This document shows, in pieces, positions 1 through 9,473 of a DNA stretch of 64,000 bases. Below the pieces are notes generated by a model that was given only the letters and a program-made list of their open reading frames with translations, was not told where the DNA came from and did not search any database. The DNA lies in the NCBI RefSeq assembly GCF_041549525.1, contig NZ_CP157456.1:3596001-3660000 (forward strand), in the 5' to 3' direction. The DNA comes from Paenarthrobacter aurescens (GTDB lineage: Bacteria; Actinomycetota; Actinomycetes; Actinomycetales; Micrococcaceae). Position 1 is the stretch's first letter. Each line of letters begins with the position of its first letter. The translations under genes and the position numbers were made by a program.

Positions 1-43
1 ATGGGTACGACGCGATGGTAGTCAGACTCTGCCAGATTCGGCT

Positions 44-226
44 TTACGCAGACGTGTAGGAGTCGAAGACAATGCCGTCGAAGTCGAGACGAAGACCGTT
101 GGCAGGTGGGGCGATGTCTCCATTGCCGCGGGCGCCCGCGATGAGTTTGGTTCGGTTCTCCCCCTGCTGATCTTGGGATACGAGGTGCTCCCGCCCGAAG
201 GTAAGGTCTTTCTGCTGGAAAATCAC
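44..226 (-). CDS. possible small ORF or gene remnant, unknown
   Basis: A 60-codon reverse-strand frame with a GTG start. The product is not recognised. Composition is plausible for protein (it ends in an acidic, hydrophobic stretch), but no strong ribosome binding site is seen. It could be the tail of a decayed gene, since a second short reverse frame (301-399) lies just upstream. Low confidence that it is expressed. Confidence 0.2.
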   Translation of the reverse strand: MIFQQKDLTFGREHLVSQDQQGENRTKLIAGARGNGDIAPPANGLRLDFDGIVFDSYTSA

Positions 227-300
227 TAATCACCCGGTTCATCCCGCTCACACGCCTTCGGACAAGAGGCCCGTACGGACGAATCCGACGTTTCCGCAGC

Positions 301-399
301 TCACGTCTGGTTTTTGTCGAACAGCAATGTCTTCGCATCGTCGGCTGGAACTCGCACCGGGATCCCTTGCAACTGTAGGTTTTGTGCATCTTTATGCAT
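301..399 (-). CDS. possible 32-residue small protein, unknown
   Basis: A short reverse-strand frame starting MHKDAQNLQLQG and ending in TGA at 301-303. Its ATG (397-399) is preceded by an excellent ribosome binding site (AGGAG, 6-7 bases upstream), which is the only reason to list it. It stands divergent to the helicase gene at 436. It may be a true small protein or the 5' end of a gene whose remainder (see 44-226) has been broken. No family recognised. Confidence 0.3.
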   Translation of the reverse strand: MHKDAQNLQLQGIPVRVPADDAKTLLFDKNQT

Positions 400-435
400 G
401 ATTCTCCTAGTTAGGCTGGCAGGGAGTGGAAACGA

Positions 436-2655
436 GTGCCCGAAGCAAGGTGCACTCGACCAGATAAGATTTCACGCATGGTCGTAAATGTCGTTCGAGG
501 TACTAACAGCAAGCCCGTAGCGAGCGATGCTCTCGTGGCATCCTTTTTGGAGCAGCCTCAGCTCGAAGGTGAGCTGATGATTGGTTTTCCAATTTTGGGA
601 GCATCATCAGGTCCATTCTCTGTTGACGCGCTTTACCTGTCGCTGCAGTATGGCCTCATCATTTTCGACCTCATCGAGGGGCCTGACCTCGGCCCATACC
701 AAGACCGGCAGGACGACGCCGTTCGCCTTCTCAGTTCCAAGCTCTTGCAGCACAAGAACCTGGCCAAGAAGAACCGACTGAGAATCGACATTGAAGCGAT
801 CTCTTTCGCTCCTGGCGTGCCACGGCTTGGGCTCAGCGGACTGGATTCCGAATATGCCGTAACCGACGGCACCGACTTACTGCAGGTTGTACAGGAGCTT
901 GACCAGGAACAGATCGACGAAGACCTCTTCTTGGCGACTCTCTCCGCCATCCAGAACATTTCATCACTTCGTCGTTCTCGGAGCCCTCGGATTGTGAAGT
1001 CCTCAACTTCTCGGGGCGCAAAGCTGCAGGTTTTGGAAAGCTCCATTGCCACGTTGGATAACATCCAAAATCGCGCCGTCCGGGAGACCATAGAAGGAGT
1101 CCAAAGAATACGAGGACTAGCTGGTTCCGGCAAAACCATCGTCCTCGCTTTGAAGGCGGCGTACCTCCACGCCCAGCATCCGGACTGGCGCATCGCAGTT
1201 ACCTTCAACACCAGATCGCTCAAGGATCAATTCACTCGCCTCATTACAGGTTTCGTAATCGAGCAGACCGGTGAGGAACCAATTTGGGATAACCTACGGA
1301 TCGTGAACTCGTGGGGCGGCCGAGGTGGACCAGAGCGCTCAGGTATCTACTTCGAATTCTGCGAAGCAAACAAGATTGAATACTGGGACTTTCAGTCGGC
1401 AAAACGCGCGTATGGTGCCGACAGCGCCTTTGATGGTGTCTGCACCGCTGCGCTGGCCAATACTGAGACGCCTAAGTCGATGTATGACGCCATACTCGTT
1501 GACGAAGCCCAGGATCTACCTCCGAATTTCCTGAAACTCTGCTACTTTTCCTTGACTGAGCCCAGGAGGTTGGTCTACGCGTACGACGAACTACAGAGCC
1601 TGTCAGGCTCCGGCCTTCCCTCACCTATAGAAATCTTTGGATTGGACGAGCGTGGAATGCCACGGGTCGACTTTGATGTCGAAGACACGACTATTGGAGC
1701 CCGACGAGACATCGTGCTAGAGAAGTGCTACCGAAATTCTCGGCCTGTTCTTGTTACCGCACACGCCCTCGGCTTCGGAATATATCGCCGACCTGCGTCA
1801 GATGCCGGAACAGGACTGGTTCAGATGTTTGACCAGCCGCGCCTATGGGAGGACATCGGTTATGAAGTTGTAGACGGGAACCTTCAAGCCGGGACGCAGG
1901 TAGCACTACGAAGGACGGAGGAATCGAGCCCGCTATTCCTCGAAAGACACTCACCCCTAGAGGACTTGATTCAATTTCATAACTTCAAGAGCCAAGAGGC
2001 GCAAGATACTTGGGTTGCAAATGAAATATCCAAAAATATTAATGAGGATGAGCTGCGTTATGAAGACATCATTGTTATAAATCCAAACCCTCGAACTTCA
2101 AGATCCAATCTAAGCCCACTCAGGGCGCGGCTACTGAAAATGGGTATCAACAATCATCTTGCTGGTGTTGATACGTCTCAAGATATATTTTTTAACCATG
2201 GAGCCCAATCCATAACCTTCACGGGTATATATCGTGCCAAGGGTAATGAAGCTGGGATGATCTACATAGTAAATGCGCATGAAGGTGACTCTTCCGGTCC
2301 CAACTTAGCACTCGTAAGAAACCGGCTCTTTACTGCTATCACCCGGAGCAAGGCATGGGTTAGGGTGATTGGCTTCGGCGACAAAATGGATGACTTGATC
2401 AGGGAGTTCGAAATGACAAGGCGAGAGAATTTTAAGCTCCGATTTAAGTATCCGACTGCCGCAGAGCGTGAAGAGTTGAGGATCGTCCACCGGGAGGTAA
2501 GCATTGCCGAGGAAACACAAATCAACAGCCGTCGGGAATCAATCAGCGGTTTAATTGATGACCTAGAACGAGGCAGTCTCTACCTACAGGATCTCGACCC
2601 TTCCGATCTTGCCAGGTTGTCCAAGCTGCTTGGCAACAATTCTGATGCCAACTGA
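436..2655 (+). CDS. NERD-like/superfamily 1-type ATP-dependent helicase of a two-gene accessory module
   Basis: A 739-residue protein. A Walker A motif GLAGSGKT lies at residues 227-234 and a Walker B DEAQD at 356-360; late motifs include GIYRAKGNEAG and a FTAITRSKAWVRV segment typical of UvrD/Rep-like superfamily 1 helicases. The first ~120 residues (the segment with SVDALYLSLQYGLIIFDLIEG split over ~65-85) resemble the NERD/restriction-endonuclease-like fold that often precedes such helicases, but the usual catalytic lysine is not evident, so nuclease activity is doubtful. GTG 436 is chosen because AGGGAG stands 9 bases upstream; an in-frame ATG at 478 is the alternative. The stop overlaps the DUF2290 gene by 11 bases, so the two are probably translated together. 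The DNA is AT-richer than the core genes, consistent with horizontal acquisition. A role in phage or plasmid defence is inferred from context only. Confidence 0.75.
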   Translation: MPEARCTRPDKISRMVVNVVRGTNSKPVASDALVASFLEQPQLEGELMIGFPILGASSGPFSVDALYLSLQYGLIIFDLIEGPDLGPYQDRQDDAVRLLSSKLLQHKNLAKKNRLRIDIEAISFAPGVPRLGLSGLDSEYAVTDGTDLLQVVQELDQEQIDEDLFLATLSAIQNISSLRRSRSPRIVKSSTSRGAKLQVLESSIATLDNIQNRAVRETIEGVQRIRGLAGSGKTIVLALKAAYLHAQHPDWRIAVTFNTRSLKDQFTRLITGFVIEQTGEEPIWDNLRIVNSWGGRGGPERSGIYFEFCEANKIEYWDFQSAKRAYGADSAFDGVCTAALANTETPKSMYDAILVDEAQDLPPNFLKLCYFSLTEPRRLVYAYDELQSLSGSGLPSPIEIFGLDERGMPRVDFDVEDTTIGARRDIVLEKCYRNSRPVLVTAHALGFGIYRRPASDAGTGLVQMFDQPRLWEDIGYEVVDGNLQAGTQVALRRTEESSPLFLERHSPLEDLIQFHNFKSQEAQDTWVANEISKNINEDELRYEDIIVINPNPRTSRSNLSPLRARLLKMGINNHLAGVDTSQDIFFNHGAQSITFTGIYRAKGNEAGMIYIVNAHEGDSSGPNLALVRNRLFTAITRSKAWVRVIGFGDKMDDLIREFEMTRRENFKLRFKYPTAAEREELRIVHREVSIAEETQINSRRESISGLIDDLERGSLYLQDLDPSDLARLSKLLGNNSDAN

Positions 2656-3313
2656 GCTCGACTCCCGCGAAATTGTGCGGGAAATTAATCGCCTCACCAC
2701 GGATCTTGTCGCCACGGGGTTGCTCGATGACCAAAACTGGCCGACAGCTAAAACTCACCAAGGCATCGATTACGTGTCTGTGCCAACAAGCGTGGGCAGT
2801 GCCGTACTGAAGTACAAGAGCTACGCGAATCTTTACTCAGAGGTTCGCGAAGGCCGAGCCTTCAATTTGCTCTTTCTAGACGGTGCCATGTTGCAGATGG
2901 ACTATGAGTTTCGAGGAAGCAACATAGTTCGACACCGACTCAGCTTCTTTCCTTCGCCTGACCTGCTCGAATACCAGACGGCCCCTGACACGTATTTCAA
3001 TGAGCAGCTTTTCTCCGATATCGTGGGCCCTCAGGTTCATCCGGTGGCCCTGCGTTTAGATTTTGATGCCCGTGAAGGGGTATCTCAAAACATACTGCAT
3101 CCAACGTCGCATATGACACTTGGGCAGTACAGCAACTGCAGAATCCCCATAACGGGCCCCGTCTCTCCCGGCGTCTTTCTTGATTTTATTGTCCGTAGCT
3201 TCTATTGGACTCCTTCAGTTACTACTCCGGTCATCATCTCGGATAGTGTCTTCGCCTCTGGCGCCACAATTACTGAAGATGAGCGAAGGGTGCTGCACAT
3301 CGCTCTTCCCTAA
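2645..3313 (+). CDS. DUF2290 family protein, partner of the helicase
   Basis: A 222-residue protein recognised as DUF2290 by its overall layout, in particular the C-terminal HPTSHMTLGQYSNCRIP segment followed by a hydrophobic FLDFIVRSFYW block. Biochemical function of the family is unknown. Start ATG 2645 lies inside the end of the helicase gene (11-base overlap), pointing to translational coupling and a shared complex or pathway. A longer frame begins at 2609, but that would overlap the helicase further and is not preferred. There is a 566-base gap after it. Membership of the family is recalled from the sequence, not searched. Confidence 0.7.
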   Translation: MPTELDSREIVREINRLTTDLVATGLLDDQNWPTAKTHQGIDYVSVPTSVGSAVLKYKSYANLYSEVREGRAFNLLFLDGAMLQMDYEFRGSNIVRHRLSFFPSPDLLEYQTAPDTYFNEQLFSDIVGPQVHPVALRLDFDAREGVSQNILHPTSHMTLGQYSNCRIPITGPVSPGVFLDFIVRSFYWTPSVTTPVIISDSVFASGATITEDERRVLHIALP

Positions 3314-3880
3314 TCGGAGCTGAGGTGACTTGCCGCGAATCCGTGGGCTTTTCATGGCTGGGACAACGCGCCCGCGGTTCGAACCATCACCAGCCGGCCG
3401 AAGTCACAAGCAAATGAAGCCCAAAGGTGGCCAGCCACACGAGCCCTTCGACTACAGAACCGATGTTTGACGCAGTACGTGCCACTCACCGAAGCCTCGA
3501 AGACAGGCACGGACGGCCTTCATAGGATGGCTGGGTGGAAGGTCAAGAGCCAGCACGCTCACGTCCGAATCCCAAACGCGCGACCAGGCACCATCTCCGC
3601 GCCCATCCGTCCGGCCTTGGACCGAGCCAAGATCACGCGGTTCAATGTCGCGGCATGCCTCGGAGCACTGGTAACTCCAAGTCCGCCTCGCTTCTTCGAC
3701 CGCCTTCCAGCGAGCCGTCCACTTCTCCGAGCCTTTGTTCCAGCAGTCGTTGCTTGGAGTCCACAATTGCCAGTTAGTCCCGGCGACAGACGATTGCAAG
3801 CGCAGCTTGGGTCTCAGCTTTCCCGATGTTGCTCACTCTCATAGTGGACGGGATGCGATAACAGGACGCAGTATGGAGCC
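3314..3880. other. intergenic stretch without convincing gene
   Basis: About 570 bases. Open frames on both strands exist (for example 3467-3844 and the reverse 3452-3799) but their translations are rich in Trp, Cys, Pro and Ser and look like chance frames. A GGTTCGAACC motif at 3376-3385 resembles a tRNA T-loop, but no cloverleaf can be folded round it. It may be a decayed gene or part of an older insertion. Confidence 0.4.
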
Positions 3881-4294
3881 ATGAGTTCTCTCGTCGCATT
3901 CCTGAAACAGGTCAGCCTCGCAGCCAAAGATACCGAGCTAATAGCCACATTCAACGTCGATGGCAATGTTCCCGCCTCGGGAGCTTACGTTGTAGGTCTT
4001 GTCATGGCTACCCCTGATCACTCCCATCAGAGTCGAATAGGAATCGAGTTCATTAACGGGGAAGCAGTTTCCTTCTACTGCTTCCCACATGACGGCTCCG
4101 AGGAAAACTTCGATCTGAGCGGTGTTGAGCATTCGGGAAGCTCCATCACCGGGCGGTTTCCTTTGAGTGCAGTCATGGGTACAGGAGAGGGACACCTCGT
4201 CACTGCCTTCAGCGAAGCTGACGGGCGAGACTTCCAAGCCAATGTGCCTGTAGAACAATCGTTATGGCCTGAAGGCGACTCATCCCCTCGGTAG
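3881..4294 (+). CDS. hypothetical protein, 137 residues
   Basis: No family recognised. The translation is protein-like: an N-terminal helix (SSLVAFLKQVSLAAKDTELI), then alternating hydrophobic strands with Gly and Ser, suggesting a small beta-rich fold; no signal peptide, membrane segment or cysteine cluster. A GGAG lies just upstream of the ATG. It faces the res gene tail to tail (106-base gap) and follows the helicase-DUF2290 pair, so it may be an accessory or immunity-type member of the island, but that is context only. Confidence 0.5.
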   Translation: MSSLVAFLKQVSLAAKDTELIATFNVDGNVPASGAYVVGLVMATPDHSHQSRIGIEFINGEAVSFYCFPHDGSEENFDLSGVEHSGSSITGRFPLSAVMGTGEGHLVTAFSEADGRDFQANVPVEQSLWPEGDSSPR

Positions 4295-4399
4295 GAGGGA
4301 CTTGAACTAAGGTCGGATGGATCTCAACTGTGTCCAAATCATCCCTGCAGCCGCTTCAGATAACGTCAACGTGGCGGCACCTATAGACCGATCCTCGAC

Positions 4400-6922
4400 T
4401 CAAAAGTTCGTAGTTGCTACAGCCTCTGAGTCCTTCAGAAGGTTGCTCCAGGACCCAGCAGACTGCACATCGTTTTGGTAGCAGATGACATAGCCCCAGT
4501 TGCTTCCCTTCCAGTCATCGGATTGAGAAAGAATGTTTACCATCTGTCCAGCTGCTTTGCGTTTCGTTTGTACCTTGTCATCAGTCCTGCCACGTTCGTC
4601 CTTGCCTTCGATGATCCACGTTATTCCAGCCCGGTCTTGTGCTACAAAGTCCGGGAAGTAAGATTGCCGAGTTGCATATTCGATAGAAGCGCCTTCGTGT
4701 AAATACAGGCGCTTCCACCACAGGATGTCGTCGTTGACGTCGAGCAATCGAGCAATCTTCATCTCGGTCCGGAATGCGTCGAAGCTGGCAGCGTCGAACA
4801 TACCGCGGTTCCAGCCGGAGTAATGCTGGCCACGAACAAAGTTCGACTCTGTAACATCTGTATGATTCAGGAGCTGTTCACCTATTTCCAGCGGGTAGAC
4901 GGTGTGCTTGGGGAGCTGTAACTTGGTGATTACAAGCTTGGCAGATGCCGAATTTGCCACCTTGCTAGATTCAAGCAACACGAGGGCTCGCAACTTCTCA
5001 GCAGCTGACTTCATACGTCGTACTGTCCATTCTCCACCCGCGTACGTGGCAAACCGCCGGGCTAGGTGCTCCGCTTGAGGAAAGTTCTCCTGGCGGCTAG
5101 GACCGGACATAACTCGAGGTATAGACCGGATAACTTGCGTGAGGTTCTCTATGACGCTTTCCGCAGTCTGGGGAAAATCATCGACGTCCGCTTGAGTGAC
5201 TGGGACAAGATCTACCCGCCCTTTGTCGTCCCTAATAATTAGCCGCTCCCGTGTAAGAACGGCGGTATATCGATCCTTCACATCACGTGCGACGTTCCGA
5301 ACATCGCGGTCGTCGATGCTTGCAAGGTGGAGGACTGGAGTATCCAAGTGCATCGTTGTCTTCGGGAACTCGAAAGTTCCGTTCCTTACCTGCTTGACCG
5401 AAACTGGTTGAGGAGTTTCTACTTCATCGGGGTCACCCAGCGCCCGTACCCTACCTCCCATCCCAGCGACCGCGTCCACCACTGACTCGGTCCCCTCTGA
5501 GGACGTAGGGTTAAGCGGTAGAAGTTGCTGGTTGTCCCCCACAACGGAGAAGCTCTGGTTGTTACCTCGGTCCAAGGGGCTATCGGGCGGGTTGATGCGG
5601 CTTTCTGACGAAATGTCTAGGGAATCTTGGGCGTCCGCGCTAACCTCGTCCATGTCTCTGCCCGTGTCGAGCCCATGTTGGCGTAAAGCTGCCTCTATCG
5701 ATTCGTGGCTAAGAATATCCAGCTGATCAACCCACTCTCGATTGGTTATCCTTCCAAAAGGTAGCCGTAGCCCGCGACCGATCATCTGCTGCGTTAAGGT
5801 CCCCGATTCAAGCGCGCGCAGGGGGACGATGACTGCGATGTTGCGTACATCCCAGCCCTCGGAAAGCATGGCGACCTGCACAACGGCCCGGACCGGTGAT
5901 TCAGCCTCCTGCACAGCTTCCAAAGCAGCCTCATCTGAAGCCGACATAGTTTTAGAGTCCACCTGTAGGACCGCCGTATCTGAACCAAAGAAGCTTGAGC
6001 TGCGTAGCAATTCAGAAATTTGGGTTGCATGCTCTACGTCCCGACACGTGACCAACATGATTGGGTTAACCTGTGCGGCTTCCGGGTTTTGAGACCTGTG
6101 CAGTGCGTACTCGAATGCCTTGCGCTCGAGAAGCTTCTTGGCGTCAGCTAGCTGGCCTCGTTCCGGGTCTCCCTCGTATCCTCCAGGTCGAAGCGCTACA
6201 ACTGGGATCTTGACGTGTCCTTCATCCACCGCCTGCCTCAAGGTATAGGTGTAGACCACTCTGTCGTTCTTCGCTGGGGTTGCCGTCAATCCGACGCGCG
6301 CCGCTGGTTGGAGCCGCTTTAGGGCAGCGTTGTAGACCTTTGCGGAAGGCGAATACAAGTGGGATTCGTCGCAAACCATGAAAAGATCTTTAGCGTCGGT
6401 CAGGTATTTCAAGAGCGAAGCACCCAGGGTTTCCTGAGGGCGGGCAGTCTTCAAGGAACGCGCCTTCGCCGACCCCGGGGGCACGTATTCGTCGGTGTCT
6501 ACGCTGGTGAGAAGATCGATGTTGAGGAGGAACAGCTTAACCCTGTCGGCGTCGCCCAAAGCCTGACCTGTTTCAGAATCATCAAAATTAAAGGGGGTGA
6601 CAAGATACTTCTCGATTTCACCGCCCTCGATATAGCCTGATGCACCAGGGGTGAAGTTGTTAATTGTCTTGGACCTTACGGTCCGTCCGGGAAGGACAAC
6701 GAGTAGGTTTCGTACCTCTTGAGCGGCGGCATACTCCAAAAGAGCGGCCATTAGATAGGTCTTTCCTACCCCTGTCGCCATATCGAGCACCAACTCAGAG
6801 CTGTCCTCTTGAGTTTCCAGCTCCTGTATGACCTTCCTGAGACCGATCTTATTTGGATCTCGGAGGTCGAAGCGAGCTGCGATGTCAGCCAGTTGGCGCC
6901 CGTCGTAATCAATAAGCGGCAT
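4400..6922 (-). CDS. res: type III-like restriction enzyme, Res subunit (helicase-nuclease)
   Basis: An 840-residue DNA translocase and nuclease subunit expected to act with the Mod product to cut unmodified DNA. Superfamily 2 motifs are clear: Walker A MATGVGKT at 48-55, DESH box at 185-188, LTATP at 212-216 and QQMIGRGLR at 378-386. Near the C-terminus PDF at 757-759 and EGK at 772-774 form a PD-(D/E)XK-type nuclease site. It is somewhat shorter than typical type III Res proteins (around 900-1000 residues), yet no motif is missing. The start ATG follows the mod stop by three bases and has GGAGG 8 bases upstream, inside the end of mod, so the two are co-translated. Its codon use is less G/C-biased than the metabolic genes to the right. 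Confidence 0.85.
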   Translation of the reverse strand: MPLIDYDGRQLADIAARFDLRDPNKIGLRKVIQELETQEDSSELVLDMATGVGKTYLMAALLEYAAAQEVRNLLVVLPGRTVRSKTINNFTPGASGYIEGGEIEKYLVTPFNFDDSETGQALGDADRVKLFLLNIDLLTSVDTDEYVPPGSAKARSLKTARPQETLGASLLKYLTDAKDLFMVCDESHLYSPSAKVYNAALKRLQPAARVGLTATPAKNDRVVYTYTLRQAVDEGHVKIPVVALRPGGYEGDPERGQLADAKKLLERKAFEYALHRSQNPEAAQVNPIMLVTCRDVEHATQISELLRSSSFFGSDTAVLQVDSKTMSASDEAALEAVQEAESPVRAVVQVAMLSEGWDVRNIAVIVPLRALESGTLTQQMIGRGLRLPFGRITNREWVDQLDILSHESIEAALRQHGLDTGRDMDEVSADAQDSLDISSESRINPPDSPLDRGNNQSFSVVGDNQQLLPLNPTSSEGTESVVDAVAGMGGRVRALGDPDEVETPQPVSVKQVRNGTFEFPKTTMHLDTPVLHLASIDDRDVRNVARDVKDRYTAVLTRERLIIRDDKGRVDLVPVTQADVDDFPQTAESVIENLTQVIRSIPRVMSGPSRQENFPQAEHLARRFATYAGGEWTVRRMKSAAEKLRALVLLESSKVANSASAKLVITKLQLPKHTVYPLEIGEQLLNHTDVTESNFVRGQHYSGWNRGMFDAASFDAFRTEMKIARLLDVNDDILWWKRLYLHEGASIEYATRQSYFPDFVAQDRAGITWIIEGKDERGRTDDKVQTKRKAAGQMVNILSQSDDWKGSNWGYVICYQNDVQSAGSWSNLLKDSEAVATTNF

Positions 6923-6925
6923 GCC

Positions 6926-8869
6926 TTAAGCCTCCTGCGGGTTGAACTTGAAGAGATCGTGAGGGACGAGCAGAATCCGACTCCCCGGGGAACGGCGTCT
7001 TAATTCACGATCTACGCCTGGATCAGTGTCGTAGCAGGCGAGCGTTCCGGTGTCACCCTCGGGGATGTTGAAAAGAAGTTCTTCCAACTTCGGCATTGTA
7101 AGGATTCCTTCCACGACGGCGAGGCGACTTCTGCCTTTGACTCCAACGAACCATGGATCATCGGGCGTGAGCCTGTAGCGAAGATGGGCAGCAATAGATC
7201 GTGCCAGAACATCCCCTGAAGCCTGTGGCGTAGTGAACATGTCTAAACGTCCATATTCATCTGTCTCCACCTCCACCCATTCCGGAGACAGACGTGCGAC
7301 ATCGAAACCGCCGCCGCCATGCCAGACTTGGGTTCGGATAGTCCTCGTTCTCGTTAATTCACGCATGGCTTCGACAGACGATTGGTCAAAGGAGATTCCC
7401 TCTTCCGCCGCGATTCTGAGTAGTCGTCCCAAGACAAGGTTGAAACTTCGGGCCTCCTTGAGCGTTGTATTGCCAGGCAGCGGAACCTCTTTTGTATGGG
7501 TTTCTAGAATTGTTGCACCCCCCATATCCGTACCGGCTATAACCTTTTCCAGCCGAGGACGGATGTGCTTTTCAACCGTGGAGTCGAGGAGCTCACAAGT
7601 AACCCAGCGACGACCGAGCTTATGTGCAACGGAAGCGGTAGTTCCCGATCCGCCAAAACAATCAAGAACTATTTCTCCGGGTTCAGTGGCTACACGAATA
7701 ATCCGCGCCAGGAGGCGCTCTGGCTTCGGCGTAGGAAAAGCTGGTTCGCCTGGGAAGAGTGCTTTGACTTCTGCTTTTGCCTCACGATTATGGCCAACTT
7801 CTTCGTTGGTCCACCAGGTGCGCGGGTTGCTGCCTTGTAGAGGAATATAGGCTTTGCGGCCTAGCGTTCCGCCTTGACGGATGATGATCTCGGGCCAGCT
7901 GCCCGCAGCTCGTCTTTCTTCGACTTTTATGCGGGCCTCTTCCAACGGGACGTCCAGGACGAGAGCGTACACGTCATCACTTGTTTTCTCAGGGGGCACA
8001 CCCTCATGTTTTGCCCGATACTCAGCGTCATGGAGGTTCTCCTTCCGATAAGGAGCCCATTCATTTAGCGAGGCTAAGATCCTATCCTGGCTGTACCTCC
8101 AGCTTGCGCTGGTGCCGGGACGAACGAGCTCTCCAGTTATTGGGTTTTGAATGGCGTAGCACATCCCACCCTTGCCATCCCCGTGATTAGCTGTTGGATT
8201 GTCATCCCACCAAGGACCATCCGGATCGTTGTCTGGATTGGTGAAGCGCTCGTTGTCCTCGTCGGTACGCTCAGAGCGCTTCGGTGCGAATGCGGCGGTT
8301 TTTCCGTATACAAGGATGACGTCCTGGTCCGTCGAAAACCCGGTGCCCCGTCGGGGAGAATCGGACTTTTGCCACACAACCTCTGCTGCGAATTTGTCGG
8401 CCCCGAAAACCTCATCGAGAAGGCACCGCATTCTATGATTCTCGTCATAATTCAAATGCACCCAAATTGAGCCGTCATCACTCAACAGTGTGCGGAGCAT
8501 AGTCAACCGATCTCGCATCATGGTCAACCAGACCGAATGCTCAAGGTTGTCCTCGTAGTGGGAGAAGGACTTCTCAGTGTTGAAAGGCGGATCTATATAT
8601 ACGCACTTGACCTTCCGAACGTAACGCTCGGCGAGTTCAGGCACCCGTGTCAAAGCCTCCAAAACATCTCCGGACTCTCCCCTGACAAGTAGGTTGTCAT
8701 GAACGCCACCGTCACTGCGGTCACCCACGTGTTCCTCGTCGATCAGGTAGTGGGTCTGGCACGCCCGAGGATCTGCGCGGTCCACCCATGTGTAGCTGTA
8801 CTTGCCAGTCTCAGCTGGAATGAGCGCCCGGTCCTTGTTCCACCATGTCAGTTCGAGTCGTCCCGCCAT
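6926..8869 (-). CDS. mod: type III-like DNA methyltransferase, Mod subunit
   Basis: A 647-residue site-specific DNA methyltransferase that should recognise the target and methylate adenine N6 (or, less likely, cytosine N4). Motif order is that of the beta class: catalytic DPPF at 93-96 comes before the AdoMet-binding DCFGGSGTT at 403-411. The region between them carries the likely target-recognition domain, and ~170 residues after the AdoMet motif form a C-terminal domain common in type III Mod. The start ATG has GGAAGGAG 11 bases upstream. It is the first gene of the mod-res operon, so protection can precede cutting activity. The recognition sequence cannot be read from the protein. Confidence 0.88.
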   Translation of the reverse strand: MAGRLELTWWNKDRALIPAETGKYSYTWVDRADPRACQTHYLIDEEHVGDRSDGGVHDNLLVRGESGDVLEALTRVPELAERYVRKVKCVYIDPPFNTEKSFSHYEDNLEHSVWLTMMRDRLTMLRTLLSDDGSIWVHLNYDENHRMRCLLDEVFGADKFAAEVVWQKSDSPRRGTGFSTDQDVILVYGKTAAFAPKRSERTDEDNERFTNPDNDPDGPWWDDNPTANHGDGKGGMCYAIQNPITGELVRPGTSASWRYSQDRILASLNEWAPYRKENLHDAEYRAKHEGVPPEKTSDDVYALVLDVPLEEARIKVEERRAAGSWPEIIIRQGGTLGRKAYIPLQGSNPRTWWTNEEVGHNREAKAEVKALFPGEPAFPTPKPERLLARIIRVATEPGEIVLDCFGGSGTTASVAHKLGRRWVTCELLDSTVEKHIRPRLEKVIAGTDMGGATILETHTKEVPLPGNTTLKEARSFNLVLGRLLRIAAEEGISFDQSSVEAMRELTRTRTIRTQVWHGGGGFDVARLSPEWVEVETDEYGRLDMFTTPQASGDVLARSIAAHLRYRLTPDDPWFVGVKGRSRLAVVEGILTMPKLEELLFNIPEGDTGTLACYDTDPGVDRELRRRSPGSRILLVPHDLFKFNPQEA

Positions 8870-9473
8870 CTAGGGCGCAGCTCCTTCCGGCGGGCGCCGA
8901 AAGCTGCCCGTTAGTGTGTGAGAGAGTAACCATTGAATTCTTCCATGGCGGAACCAGTGTATCGACGCGCCCTAAGATGCCCCTTGGATGGGGCGACGTG
9001 CCAGCCGTGACCGCGACAGGGAAGGGTAACGGCGAGCGGGCTATCAGGCTGGTTGCGAGCGGCTGAGCAGAGTGCTGCGGCGGCGAGGTCAGCGACTGGG
9101 CCTGCTCTGGCGTGTGGGGTTAATTGGATTTGTTGTTTGCCTACCTAGCGGCAACCTGTTCTGGTCAGAATAGGGGAGGTCATGCTGATACCTTTCGGAG
9201 AACAATGAAGCTGCACACGGCGACTGCGCGCATTCCACGAAGGCATCCCCCAGAATCCATGAGCGGTGATCATTTCAGTCAACCGGCAATGATTTCATTG
9301 AGGGGCTCTAATGATTCAGGAACAGTTATGACGCTGGCGTCACTTCAGAGGATTTGAGCGATTCTGCCACCACCCTTGCCCTGCCCGATCGAGACTAAAC
9401 CAAGACCAGCGCTCACGTCGGTATGACTAGAAAGCCGATAAAAACGCATATGTCGTGTAAGAGCCTGGGCACC
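8870..9473. other. gene-poor right edge of the island
   Basis: About 600 bases upstream of mod with no frame that looks coding on either strand; short frames such as 9124-9357 have no ribosome binding site and odd composition. It must contain the mod promoter near 8880-8950. No tRNA, attachment-site duplication or transposase remnant was recognised. Confidence 0.4.

Noticed and set aside
3376..3385. GGTTCGAACC resembling a tRNA T-loop, hence a possible integration site.
   Set aside because: The five-pair T stem and acceptor stem cannot be formed on either strand.
3452..3799. Reverse 115-residue frame in the island gap.
   Set aside because: High Trp and Cys content, no ribosome binding site and no recognisable motif.
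9124..9357. 77-residue forward frame right of the island.
   Set aside because: No ribosome binding site and unlikely amino acid composition.
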